NCBI GenBank assembly: GCA_037953625.1
Contig: CM075650.1
Coordinates: 148,705,206 to 148,769,205, forward strand
Length of the DNA: 64,000 nt
Direction of reading: 5' to 3'
From: Crotalaria pallida
Lineage: Eukaryota; Streptophyta; Magnoliopsida; Fabales; Fabaceae
The position numbers and the translations under genes are program-made. The notes beneath the pieces are model-generated. The model was given only the letters and a program-made list of their open reading frames with translations. It did no database searches and was not told the origin of the DNA. The stretch's first letter is position 1; the number at the start of each line of letters is the position of its first letter. Below are positions 35,561 through 46,704 of this stretch, one piece after another.

Positions 35561-37009
35561 AATGATAAATGTTTGAATACGTTGTTTTTAAATCATCATT
35601 ATGACATTGCATACGAATTACTTATGCTTGTATATTTATGTTATATAGTGTGAGAACAATTTTTTTTTTTTTTTGAGGAGTGGACAGGACACTTCAAGCA
35701 TATTAGCTCTCTTCAATCCAAATCATGGTCATATTAGTGAAGTATGTCATATGCAGGACGACAATGTTACTTATTATGATTTTTTACAGGTATTGATTTT
35801 CTATTATGTTATAAGGATGATTATATATTCTAGAATAAAGTCACCATCTTTTACTCCATGTGTGATTTTCCTAGGCACAACACCAAGTGAATACGCAACC
35901 ATTAGCTAAAGACATGAATGACAAGGCACAACGGCAAGAGATGAATGATCAACTATTATCAAGCAATAAATAAATAAATAAATTAAGGATGGGGTTCTTT
36001 TGGATGTATTGGTCAAATCAACTTGCAAGGACTTTGGTTTTTTTTCCTGTCTTCTACACATCGCAGGAGGCTGGTGTTTTAGGTTCTTTGAACATGATTG
36101 TATGCCAACCTGATTCTGGTGTTGATATATGTTTCGTCTCAATTTTGGTAGCTATTAAAGTAGTTATAGCTAGTCTAAATTAATAGGTATGTAGGTGCAT
36201 GTACTTTTGTTTTTCTACTGCTATAGTACTATGTAGTAGGTGATTTGGGGTGTTTTTTTTATGTAAGTTGTTTGTTTTGTTTTGTGTTTTTTATCAAACT
36301 CTTGTTTTGCTAGAAGTATATCCATTCCTTCAGAGGATGAGAATCAAATTTATCCATTGCTTCCTTATCACTTTGAAGTCTACAAGTGATATGCAATTTT
36401 TTCGTTGTATTTTAGTTGCTTCCAAGTCCATGTTATATCTCAATGGATGACACAAACAATTTAAGCAAGAAAGGAGTTAAAGAAACATTCAGAAAAGATG
36501 AAATGTTAGTGACATTTATGCATTTTGTTCAATTTAATTCACAATAAAAGAGTTTAAAAAAAATCTTTCAATATCCATGGAACACGAAGAAGAAAATGAA
36601 TAGTTTAAGGGAAGATAAGTTATGCAGGAAAATTACAAAGAAAGAAGCCATGCCCACTTCCCCAACAAAGAAAAAAAGGTTCATGTCTTCTTATGAATAA
36701 GGATAGGAAGCGGTGCCACTTCACCCATTATGAGAAAGTAATAACGGTAGGAGTATAATAATAGAAATAATGATAGCATTTATTATTTTCCTAATGCAAT
36801 TCGTTAATTGTCTTACTTTTCTGTTCGTACTAAATAGCAGTGGTGTTTCTTAATTTGATTATTAATTATTGGGTTTTTCTAATGTGTATTTACTTTGAAT
36901 TAATATTAAATTTGCATTAAAAATTAATAAGTACATATTTATTGACCCATACAAATTTAAAAAATGTATCAAATTTTCAATACAATCTTTAAATGCTTAG
37001 AGGAAAATA

Positions 37010-38475
37010 TAAATGTGATGGCGATATGCTGTCGATAATCAAAAGCAAGTCGTCGGCATCAAATGCTTGACATGGAATTTGTGTAGGATGGAAGTACCTC
37101 GATAAGAACTTAACTTGGAGAGTTGGAAATGGAAGGGAAGCAACAACCTTTTATACTCATAATTGGGTTCCTCATGTTGGTTTATTTAGAATTGTCTCTT
37201 TAAATTTTGTTGGCACTAATGATTTATTATTGCATGTGCGGGATTTTGTCTTGCAAATGGTAACGGGATAGGCAAAAAAATTCTATCTTGCCCACTCAAG
37301 TTTGCAATAGAATTTTTTCTATGGTAGCTCCTCGCTCAACAAATGTGGAGGACCGAATATTTTGGAGTTTATAAAATGATGACTAGTTTACTATAGCTCC
37401 AGCTTACACAACGTTCACTGGAAGCATGCAACATTCACTGGAAGCATGCATGGCGTGGTTCATCCCTTGTTTAAAGCCGAGTGGAGTTTTAAAGGTCCTC
37501 AACAATTCAGTTCTCTCTTTTAGAAGGTGACACACTAGTGCCTCCTTATTAATGGTATGCGTAGAAGAAGACATATGATGATAGAAGATTGTTTCCCTAT
37601 TTGCATCATTCATGACAAAACTTTATTCCATACATTGAGAGATTGTGTTTATGCCTTGCTTATTTGGAGGAAGCTTGTTCCATTGGCGGATTGGAGCAGT
37701 TTATGGAGACAAATTTTGACACTTGGTTGCTTGCTATTATAACAAGAAAGATGGGAAATATGGATAGTAGTCATTGGTCTATTATCTTTACTGTGACTAT
37801 CGATCATTTGTGGCAGGATGAATAATGAATTTTTGTTTAACAAGGAACCCATTAATTACTTGTGCAGCATTAAATCCATATGGTACTGTAGCAAGGAAAT
37901 TTCCATAGCATAGGAAAAGCCTGATGTGGTGAGCCACTTGGGTTTACAGCAACTTACTTTCAATATAGCTTGGAAGCCCCCTTAGGAAAATTTGGTTAAG
38001 CTAATCACGGATGATTCCTTTGTTTCTAATACGGGTGAAGCGTCGTGTAGTGGAGTTAGATAGACACTTTGGTGCTTAAGTGCTTTCATGTTCGCTTATC
38101 TGTTAAGCTTGGTCTGTGCTCGATAATGCTTGCGAAGCTCTGAGGTATTTTCCATGGCATTAAAATTGTTTTGGAGAGGGGATCAAAGAAGATTATTGTG
38201 AAATCCGACTACGAGGTTGCAGTTCGTTTTATTCGCTTTAGTTGTATTGGAACTCACGCTTGTGGGACTCATCCATGATATTAAATGGTTATCTCAAAGT
38301 GCGGAGGTTATTTGGGTGCATGTTTTCAGGGAAGCAAATTCTGTCGCTAATGCTTCGGCAAAGTTTGGTCGCTCCATGGAGACATCTTTGAGAATTTTTG
38401 ATGTTGTACCTTCCGTCATTAGTTTGCGGCTGTTACGGGATGCGACAGGTACATTTTCGTAAGAGGCATGTAGTT
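37010..38475 (+). pseudogene. L1-type LINE ORF2 relic, copy B
   Basis: Paralogue of the relic at 5340-9520, without the LTR insertion. Traces of the WKYLDKNLTWRV segment lie near 37090, the zf-RVT-like part at 37557-37700 (TLFHTLRDC), and an RNase-H-like region at 37970-38462. The tail frame (38217-38462) keeps WVHVFREANSVANASAKFGR, typical of the RVT_3 C-terminus. Many stops. The uninterrupted GTGGAGGACC near 37346 is the empty target of the LTR element in copy A. Confidence 0.7.
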
Positions 38476-38929
38476 TTCTATTTGTTTTTGGGCCTTAGCC
38501 ATGTTTATTCATTAAAAAAAATCTTTTACTTAAGTAACTTAAAATGTGTTACATGACATATTCAATATTAGCAAAAACGTTAATTACTTAAATCAATTAA
38601 GGAAATAAAAAGAGAGACATAATGGTGATTAGATCACATGAAGTGAGACATGAGTTGTTTTCCATAAAAGAGCATTTTTCTTTTATTAATGAAGAGTATT
38701 TTTCAATTTGTGTGCAATTAACGAATTTCTCTTTGATCGCTTGACTTCCAATAAATATTATTACCATAAATCGAATTCGTGATAGTTGATATCGTATAAA
38801 CTAGCGCCTCTCATAGAAAAGGAAAAAAATAATTTTATCTAAAAAAAATGTTAACTTTAATAAGATATCAAAAACTAGTTAACTTCAATTGAGATATGCT
38901 ACGTGTCAACGTCGTTCATTATTTAAAAA

Positions 38930-40150
38930 AAAAATCTTCAAAAGATATGTCTTATGGAATAACACCTTTTCATAATAGTTTTAAAAAAATAAAAAAATTC
39001 TTGAAAAGATATGACTTATGGATTATCACCCTTTCATAGTAGTTTTAAAAAAATAAAAAAAAAATCTTGAAAAGATATGTCTTATGGACTAACACCCTTT
39101 CATAATAGTTTTAAAAAAATAAAAAATTATTGAAAAGATATGTCTTATTGACTAACACCCTATCATAATAGTGTTTCTAAATATAATTTAAAAAAATAAA
39201 TTCTGAAACAATACTAATGCACCTGTACAAAATAATAAATTCTTGAAAAGTTATGTCTTATGAACTAATAACATTTCACAATAGTGTTACTAAATACATT
39301 ATAAAAAAAATTATATAATAATACTAATGCACCTGTTAACAAAATTCTGAAACACCCTTTCATAATAATACTAATGTATATATCTTTACAATTTAAGACT
39401 CTATATATAGTCAAACTCTATATTATATGTTTGAACCCAAACTTTGCAATCAGAGAGCTCCTCATGAAACGGAGCTTTCATAGAAAAAGTTAAGAAAATA
39501 AAAAATCAAAGAGACATGTCACGTGTCTTGAAAATATTTAAAAAAATGACTTATGGATTAACACCGTACCCTTTCAGTAGTAGTTTTAAAAAAATAAAAA
39601 TAAAAATCTTGAAAATATATGTCTTATGGACTAACACCCTTTCATAATAGTTTTAAAAAAATAAAAAATTCTTGAAAACATATGTCTTATGAACTAACAC
39701 ACTTTCATAACATTTTTAAAAAAATAAAAATTCTTGAAAATATATGTCTTATGGACTAGCTAACACCCTATATATCAATCATAATAGTGTTTCTAAATAT
39801 AATTTAAAAAAATAAATTCTGAAACAATACTAATGCACCTGTACAAAATAATAATTTCTTGAAAAGTTATGTCTTATGAACTAATACCCTTTCACAATAG
39901 TGTTACTAAATAAATTTAAAAAAAAATAAATTATAAAATAATACTAATGCACCTGTTAACAAAATCCCGAAACACCCTTTCATAATAATATTAATGTATC
40001 TTTAAAATTTAAGACACTATATATAGTCAAACTCTATATTATATTTTTGAACTCAAACTTTGCAATTAGAGAGCTCCTCACGAAACGGAGCTTTCATAGA
40101 AAAAGTTAAGAAAATAAAAACTCAAAGAGAGATGTCACGTGTCTTGAAAA
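38930..40150. repeat. Two-level tandem repeats inside the Helitron-like insertion
   Basis: A unit of about 60-70 bp (ATGTCTTATGGACTAACACC, then CTTTCATAATAGTTTTAAAA) repeats several times at 38940-39180 and again at 39540-39790. The whole stretch of about 620 bp (38895-39530) is itself repeated as 39535-40150, each half ending with GAGAGCTCCTCA(T/C)GAAACGG. A third, more diverged GAGAGCTCATCACGAAATGG lies near 40592. Confidence 0.75.
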
Positions 40151-40679
40151 TATTAAAAAAAAAAACTTACGTAATAGTGCAACGTTTTACTCTATAATTC
40201 AATACAGGTTTAGAGGTGCAATATTTTGCTCTATAATTCGGTTTTTTAAGTCTAAGTTGTAAAAATGCAATTGAAATGATACATTGTTTCAAGTTTCAAC
40301 CAATAAAACTAATTCGGTACAGGTTCAAGGAAATGGTGCACTGTTTCCTGAATATCATTAAATTAAATATTATATATATAATATTATATTGAATTTATAT
40401 TTTTAAAATTAAAAAAAATTGGGGCTTGTCCCCCGTTGTTCACCAAAAAAAAAATTTTAAAAAAAATAATCAGAAGTGGTATGTCGTTTAAACAGTAAAG
40501 TGATATACTCCACTAACTTGACACTTTTTGAAATGGAGATAGTATGTTGTTTTATCAAACACGGTTATATTTTTGAACCTAAATATTGAAACTAGAGAGC
40601 TCATCACGAAATGGAGCTCTCACAGGAAAAGTTGATAAAATAAAAGTCAATCAACTATGCCACATGTCAAACATTGTGT

Positions 40680-40862
40680 TATACCACTTCACTATTGAAA
40701 CTTAACCCGTTCAAACGACATATCAGTTCACTGTTGAAACGACATATCACTTTTGAAACAACATATCACTTGATTGTTGAAATGACATATTAGTTCACTA
40801 TTGAAATGACATATCACTTTATTATTGAAATGACATATCACTTCATTGTTGAAACGATATAA
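40680..40862. repeat. Minisatellite with GACATATCACTT units
   Basis: About seven imperfect copies of a 24-31-bp unit containing GAAA(C/T)GACATATCA(C/G)TT. A single inverted, isolated relative (TGGTATGTCGTTTAAACAGT) lies at about 40477-40496. Confidence 0.7.
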
Positions 40863-41907
40863 CGCTTGTGATAATTTTTTTTTTAAATTTTAAGAATATT
40901 AATTTTAAATTACTCAGAAAAATAATCTCATCAAGAGATATATTGTTTCAAATTAAATATCACCAAAAGATATATGTTTCAAACTAATGCATGATTGAGT
41001 GCAATGATTCGATACAATAAAATGATGCAATATTTCAAACTGAATATGAGAAAAAAAAACTATCAACTAATACATCATATTAATACACATGTACGCATAA
41101 ATTAATGCACCTATTCTATTGCACTAATTTATTGCAAGAGAAAAAAATTTTACTTCGCGCACACATGTACTTCCTTTATTAAAAAAAATATATTAAAAAA
41201 TAATCCTTGCATTTATAAATTTTTTTCATTTATCAATTTTAAACAATAATCATAACTCATATAATTTTAAAATTATTTTTGACATGCAAAATGTTTAAAC
41301 TTTAATCATCAATAAATAAAAAATTTATAACCCGTGCAATGCACGGGATAAATGCTAGTATCATATAAACTAGCGCCTCTCATAGAAAAGGAAAAAAATA
41401 ATTTTATCTTTAAAAAAATGCTAACTTTAAGATATCAAAAACTAGTTAACTTCAATTTTTAATAGAAATTTTTTTAGTGTACTTTTAGTAAAAAAACCCT
41501 TACTTTTATTATTATTTTTAAATTTATTACTTTTATTTTTAAATTTATTTTATTATACATGTATTACCGATAATATTATTCTTTACATATAAGTTGGGTT
41601 TCAAGAAGTTATCAAAATCAGAACTAATTTTACAGCTTTATGAGTCTTTACAAAAATCACTCATGAAATACTCGCATCGATTGTGAGATATGAACTCACC
41701 ATATTTTATAAAAGATGAGTCAATTTTTTTATCAATTGGACTTACTTTCATTGAACAATTTATATTTTTAATGTAAAACGAATGAAAAAAAAAATATATA
41801 TTGAGGGCATGGACGTTCAACATTTTTTTAAGTTTAAACAAGTTTAGGTCAGTAGGGTTTTGAAAGCTTACGTTAAATTTCTCGCAAAATTATCTCGCAA
41901 TATTGTA

Positions 41908-42200
41908 TTCCTTCCGATCTTTATTATAGGGCATACTTAACCGAATTACACATATTAAGGAAAGTGGTTGGTTTCATGAATTCTATGAGAATATATTGTA
42001 ACATTACAATCATACCCCCTTTACTTTTCTTGGAAAATTCGCACTCATTAATGAACAACAAAAACACATAGATAGTCAAAGTATTTAATAAAGACAAAAA
42101 AGAGAAAAATCAATAAATGATGCATAGAAAATATAAAATAACTTATAATTAGAACAAAAAAACTTTCTAAAATATGACTTATATATAAGACCGGAGGAAG
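41908..42200. mobile_element. Stowaway-type MITE, copy B only
   Basis: Termini TTCCTTCCGATC and GACCGGAGGAAG are flanked by TA on both sides (41906-41907, 42201-42202). It lies in a ~460-bp stretch (about 41832-42300) that has no counterpart in copy A. Confidence 0.6.
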
Positions 42201-42419
42201 TACTTACAAATTATTCATCAATACTAATTTTTACATGGGCAAGATTCGAAACAGAAATTTCTCAAATTGGAACTCAATCCTTAGTACCAACATTTTTATA
42301 CATTCATAATTGTTTAGACATAAAATTTGGGACATTGTTTGTTCTCAGCAAAGCAGTCCAAAAAGTCAGTGCAGCGAAAACTGACGATCCGAATAATACA
42401 ATACCATACCCTTTCTTCT

Positions 42420-43015
42420 CTCTCTCTCAACAAATTTTCATCACCATCTTCATTTTCTTCAATAAATTACAAGTAAGATAAAAACCACTTCTCCATTTCA
42501 CTGATTTTTTTCTTTCTTTCTTTTCATTTTTATTTTTATTTTATGGGATTGCTTAACAAGGGCTGAGGATAAGAGGTGAAAAAGTAGAAAAAATGTCTTG
42601 AAAAGCTAACCCACTAAGTTTTAAAGTCTTAAACATTTATTTTTTCAATGCAAAGATACTTTTTATAGCTTCTTAACCTCAGCCCGTTAAGAAAATACTT
42701 ATTTTATATTTATATTTTTTTCTAAGTGGGGTTTTTAAGTGGTTGTACCTTATGATGATCTTCAGGTTCACTTTGATCTCATCATCTCAATGAACACTTT
42801 CTAGACAACAACCGAGGTATGATCTTAACCTCGTATCATGTCTTTCTTTTCTTTTCTTTTCTTTTTTTTTAATAAATTTTTAAATAATTTTTATTTATTT
42901 TTTTCCCTTAAACTAGCTCAATCTAATGTCACAGGTTTACAGAGAAATCCGAAAACATAAAAAAGTTGAAAACTTTTTATCTATACACAAGTGGGGTTTT
43001 TGATTATCTTTGACT
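42420..43015 (+). promoter_or_regulatory. 5' leader of CID copy B with a MITE insertion
   Basis: Same plan as in copy A: a shortened CT tract, the two uORFs (first ATG near 42750) and the leader intron with donor GAG|GTATGATC and acceptor TGTCACAG|. It differs by carrying the 154-bp MITE at 42545-42698 between the CT tract and the uORFs. Depending on the true transcription start this lies in the leader or in a leader intron. Confidence 0.5.
42545..42698. mobile_element. 154-bp Mutator-type MITE in the CID copy B leader
   Basis: It is flanked by a perfect 9-bp direct repeat TTATTTTAT (42536-42544 and 42699-42707); copy A has a single copy at the matching place (about 10640). The inverted termini are imperfect: GGGATTGCTTAACAAGGGCT on the left and, on the other strand from the right, GTATTTTCTTAACGGGCTGA; GGGCTGAGG(A/T)TAAGA is shared. 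Confidence 0.83.
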
Positions 43016-46000
43016 ATGGCGGTTGCTGAGAATGTTGGAACCAAAATCGGTTCTTCTGAGAACAACAACAGTGTGGTATCATCTGACACCACCACTGAGG
43101 TTGAGAAATCATCAAAACCCAGAAACGGTTCAATCAACGGTGATCAGAATCAGAACGGTGGTGTTTTCAACCACCATGATCGAGCTCAGAACACTAACTA
43201 CAAGGCTCAAATGGTTCAGATGGGAAATGGGGTTCAGAATCAGCAGAATAATGGGTATGGTGGGGTTAATGGAGGAGGAGAGAATGGGGGTGAGAGTTTC
43301 AAGAGGGATATGAGGGATTTGGAGGAGCTTTTGTCAAAGCTGAATCCCATGGCTGAGGAATTTGTGCCTCCATCGTTAACTAATAATAATCTTGGTTACT
43401 TGGCTGGACCTGGTGCTGGGTTTGGTTACCCTAACAATTTTGTACTCCCCAACAATTATGGGAATGTCAATGGGCAAAACAGCAGAAGGGTATGGGTTAA
43501 TTTGTTTTCTGAATTTCTGAATTTATCTTGTGTGGGGGGGTTCATAGTATTGTCTTGCTTGTTCCAATCGTAAGTTACTAAGGTAAAGGTTTTGACTTTT
43601 TATTTAATACTATAATGGTGTTTCAGAGGAAGAATGGCTATAATCATGGGAAGAGAAGAGTTATTAGTAAGATTGAAATGGAGAGAAAGGAAGAGATGGT
43701 TAGGAGGACTGTTTACGTGTCTGACATTGATCAACTGGTACAAATCTTTGGGTGGATTTGTCGATTATTTCTGTTAACTTGCAATGTTTTTTCCATGTGT
43801 ATTTACTTGAAGGTTTGTTGTTTTTTAATGGCTTATAGGTAACTGAAGAGCAGTTGGCAGCCCTCTTTCTTAACTGTGGCCAGGTAGGAGGTTTACTTTT
43901 TTGTTTGCGAGGTGTTATATTAAGAAGGATTGATGCCTTATCAATGGATATAATTTATTACAAATCATTATGTTATAGTTTGATCCATGTAGCCGACTCC
44001 AAGTAGTAGGAATAAGGCTTGGTTGTTGTGTTTTATTACTAATAACGGTGAATGATACTGAATTGACCCATTTTTCATGGCTATAGGTTGTTGACTGTCG
44101 TGTTTGTGGGGATCCTAATTCTATTCTCCGGTTTGCTTTTGTTGAGTTTACAGATGAGGGTAATGTTTTGACCAAAATATATGTTCTTCGTATACTTCAT
44201 TTGCTTCAATTGTTGACATTTCACTGTATTTACGGTGTTATGCTTACAGAAGGTGCAAGGGCTGCTTTGAACCTGTCTGGAACCATGCTGGGATATTACC
44301 CACTGAGAGTGTTACCTTCAAAAACTGCCATTGCACCTGTTAATCCAACATTTTTGCCCAGGGTAGTGTTTCTTTCTCTGAGATACTCGGTACATGTTTT
44401 AGAAAATGATTGACCAGTGTGGGATAACTGTGTATCTCTTCTGTCTTACTTTTCTTATGGTGCTATATTTCTCAGTCTGAAGATGAAAGGGAGATGTGCT
44501 CAAGAACAATTTACTGCACTAATATCGACAAGAAGGTAGTTTAGTTTAGGATTTGACCCTTTCTTAGAATTTTGCTCGGAGGAATTACTGGTCCTTTTCA
44601 TGTGTTTTTTCCAGCAAGTTTGAGTTATTATGCTAAAAGTTTATTTCTTGTACTGCTGCAGCTTACTCAAGCAGATGTCAAACACTTCTTTGAATCTATT
44701 TGTGGAGAGGTTTGTAGCTTTTCCTGAAACCAGGGGTTATTATATATAGAATTGATTGAACTTAAGTATCTTCTGAGATATTTTTTCTTTATTTTGTTGT
44801 ATTTATCCATATTCAGTGCTTCGTTGTGTGCTATTGACTGAATTTAAGTATATTGAAAGATTTTTTCCATTATTTTGGTACATTCATCTAGGTTCAACGC
44901 TTGAGGCTTCTTGGGGATTACCAGCACTCAACTCGAATTGCATTTGTGGAGTTCACAGTGGTATTACTAAATTTTCTTAAACTCTTTTTTTTTTCTTTTT
45001 TCTTTTTTCAACCGAGTAACTCTGGTTTACTTGGTGGTACTGCTGCCCCTGTAGTCACCCCCTCTCAAAAAAAATACTCATTCTGTGTTGTACTTCTTGT
45101 TCGTACACTTATCTCAATAATTGTGTTTCATAGTAGTGGTAACTTTAGGCTTTTGTGGGAGTCTTTAAACCTTAATAGCTGTTTCATTGCATAATGCATT
45201 TTTGTTTTCCTTGTTCACATATTCACACTCGCACATATTATAAAAAAAATATATATTACGAAGTATGTTAACCAACTATTGCTTGTGAATTGAAGCGAAG
45301 ATCATCTGAGAACATAGACTGTAATTTTAAATTTATTCATACAAAGTAAAAATGGGTAACCGAGTCTATCGGGACCGAGTGTTTCCCTCTGTTTCAACCT
45401 ACTTTATCGCTGATAATAGGATTTAGGTGTCTCCTCGTTTGGGAATAGTCAGCTACACATATTCGGCAATAAAGATGGCTGCTATATGCTTCTATTCATT
45501 CATTATCCTTGAAACTATAAATATGTTCCTCAAAAAGTTCATTACTTTTGCATATCTCTAAATTGACTGCTATAAGATGCACAGCCTGGAGGAAAATATG
45601 TTGATTGGTGTAATTAGAGCAACCGGGGAGGCGGCGGGATGGCAAAATAATGGATATCGGAAAGGTTCTAAGAGGGAATTTAATGTCTTTGATTTGATAC
45701 ATAAGCGTGCTTATGACCTACAGAAGTCCAAATGTATAAATATGCTTGATTACTAATTTACTTATTCCCTTAGCATGTATTGTGCTCTAGTATGATGCTT
45801 CTGCTAGTGATTAAGGGACGTGTATCCATTTGCTATATTTTTAAAGTGAAGGAATCGCATGATGTTGCCTCTTGGTTCAACCATGTTGATTTGTCTTTCA
45901 TTATAGTCACCCATGCCTAAGCTTCCTTAGTTTGAATTGGTGGAGCTATTAAGCTTTTTGGAGCTTGTTTAAAACAAGATTTTAATCATTTTCTTTTAAG

Positions 46001-46704
46001 TGATGAACTTTAGTTTGTAAGATACTTTTTATACTAGACTTGCACTACTTGAGTTTGCAAATTTTTTGGATCTATTACTTGTCTAATGTGGTAGTCTTGC
46101 TTGCTTCTTTTTGTCTTCTTTTGCCATTATTCAAATTACCTCTTCCCCTATTAATTTTGTTGAGCGTGCTCACACAATAAGATGTTGCTTCTACTCCATT
46201 AGCTTCATATTTTGCCTTTTTCCTTGATATGTGCATGGAGTTGGTTTTGTTCATCACTTTTATGGTCCTAGTCTTCAGTTCCCAAGTAGAATGCCGTATT
46301 ACAAGAAAGATTTAAATTTTTAAGTCTTGTTTCTTTTGTATTTGATAAAATCTTTTGCTTTCAAAAATTATGTGTTGTGCCTATAGGTAAGAATTAAGAA
46401 ATAAGAACTGTCTCAAAATGTTTTTGTACTACAATTTGTTTTGCTGAGTCTCTTTTATGATATGGTTGTGAAGATTTTTGATTTTTGTCTCATTCATGCA
46501 GGCTGAGAGTGCAATTGCAGCGCTGAGCTGCAGTGGTGTGATTTTGGGTTCACTGCCTATAAGGTAAGATGAATAGATTTCTCTTCTGATTTCATCTACA
46601 CCAAAAAACTTTAGGATCTTGAACCACTCTTATGGTTGTTATGCAGGGTTAGTCCATCAAAGACACCAGTCCGCTCTCGCTTCCCCCGCACTTCTATGCA
46701 CTGA
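43016..46704 (+). CDS. CTC-interacting-domain (CID) RNA-binding protein, PAM2 plus two RRMs, copy B
   Basis: The ten exons match copy A in length one by one: 43016-43489, 43627-43737, 43839-43883, 44087-44159, 44250-44362, 44476-44535, 44662-44709, 44892-44960, 46502-46563, 46647-46704. All introns are GT-AG and the product is again 370 residues. I find two amino-acid differences from copy A: Ser for Asn four codons before the exon 1/2 junction region (NSRR versus NNRR), and Thr for Asn at the fourth residue from the end (TSMH versus NSMH). The PAM2 motif, both RRMs and all RNP motifs are identical. The paralogues should share the same role (PABP-binding, RNA-binding). Introns carry many more differences and small indels, so the coding parts appear constrained or recently homogenised. 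Confidence 0.93.

Larger units (their letters stand above)
27084..36845 (+). mobile_element. FAR1/FHY3-like MULE insertion, two tandem units
   Basis: This 9.76 kb is absent from copy A, where AATATAATTTCTTAATTTG reads straight through (about 5165-5185). The outer 50 bp on the left (27084-27133) and the reverse complement of the outer 50 bp on the right (36796-36845) agree at about 29 of 50 positions without gaps. A core AAGACAAT..ACGAA.TGC matches at 16 of 19. I read this as degenerate terminal inverted repeats. Unit 1 (27084-32543) and unit 2 (32544-36845) both start with the same terminal sequence (AAATGCTTAC.AGTGCGACTG), but only unit 2 has the right terminus. Unit 1's right edge (ATAATAATAGAAA) runs straight into unit 2. 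I found no convincing target duplication. Confidence 0.68.
38889..41358 (+). mobile_element. Helitron-like insertion with hairpin and CTAG end
   Basis: The right end carries a 7-bp-stem, 3-nt-loop hairpin CCCGTGCAATGCACGGG (41331-41347), then 7 nt, then CTAG (41355-41358) followed by T, the Helitron 3' signature. The segment is absent from copy A (position about 10018). The left end is less clear (near TGAGATATGCTACGTG). The insertion is flanked by two copies of a host stretch of about 95 bp (about 38794-38888 and 41359-41456, both from TATC[GA]TATAAACTAGCGCC to CTAGTTAACTTCAAT). No Rep/helicase gene is present, so it is non-autonomous. The interior is repeat-rich. Confidence 0.62.
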
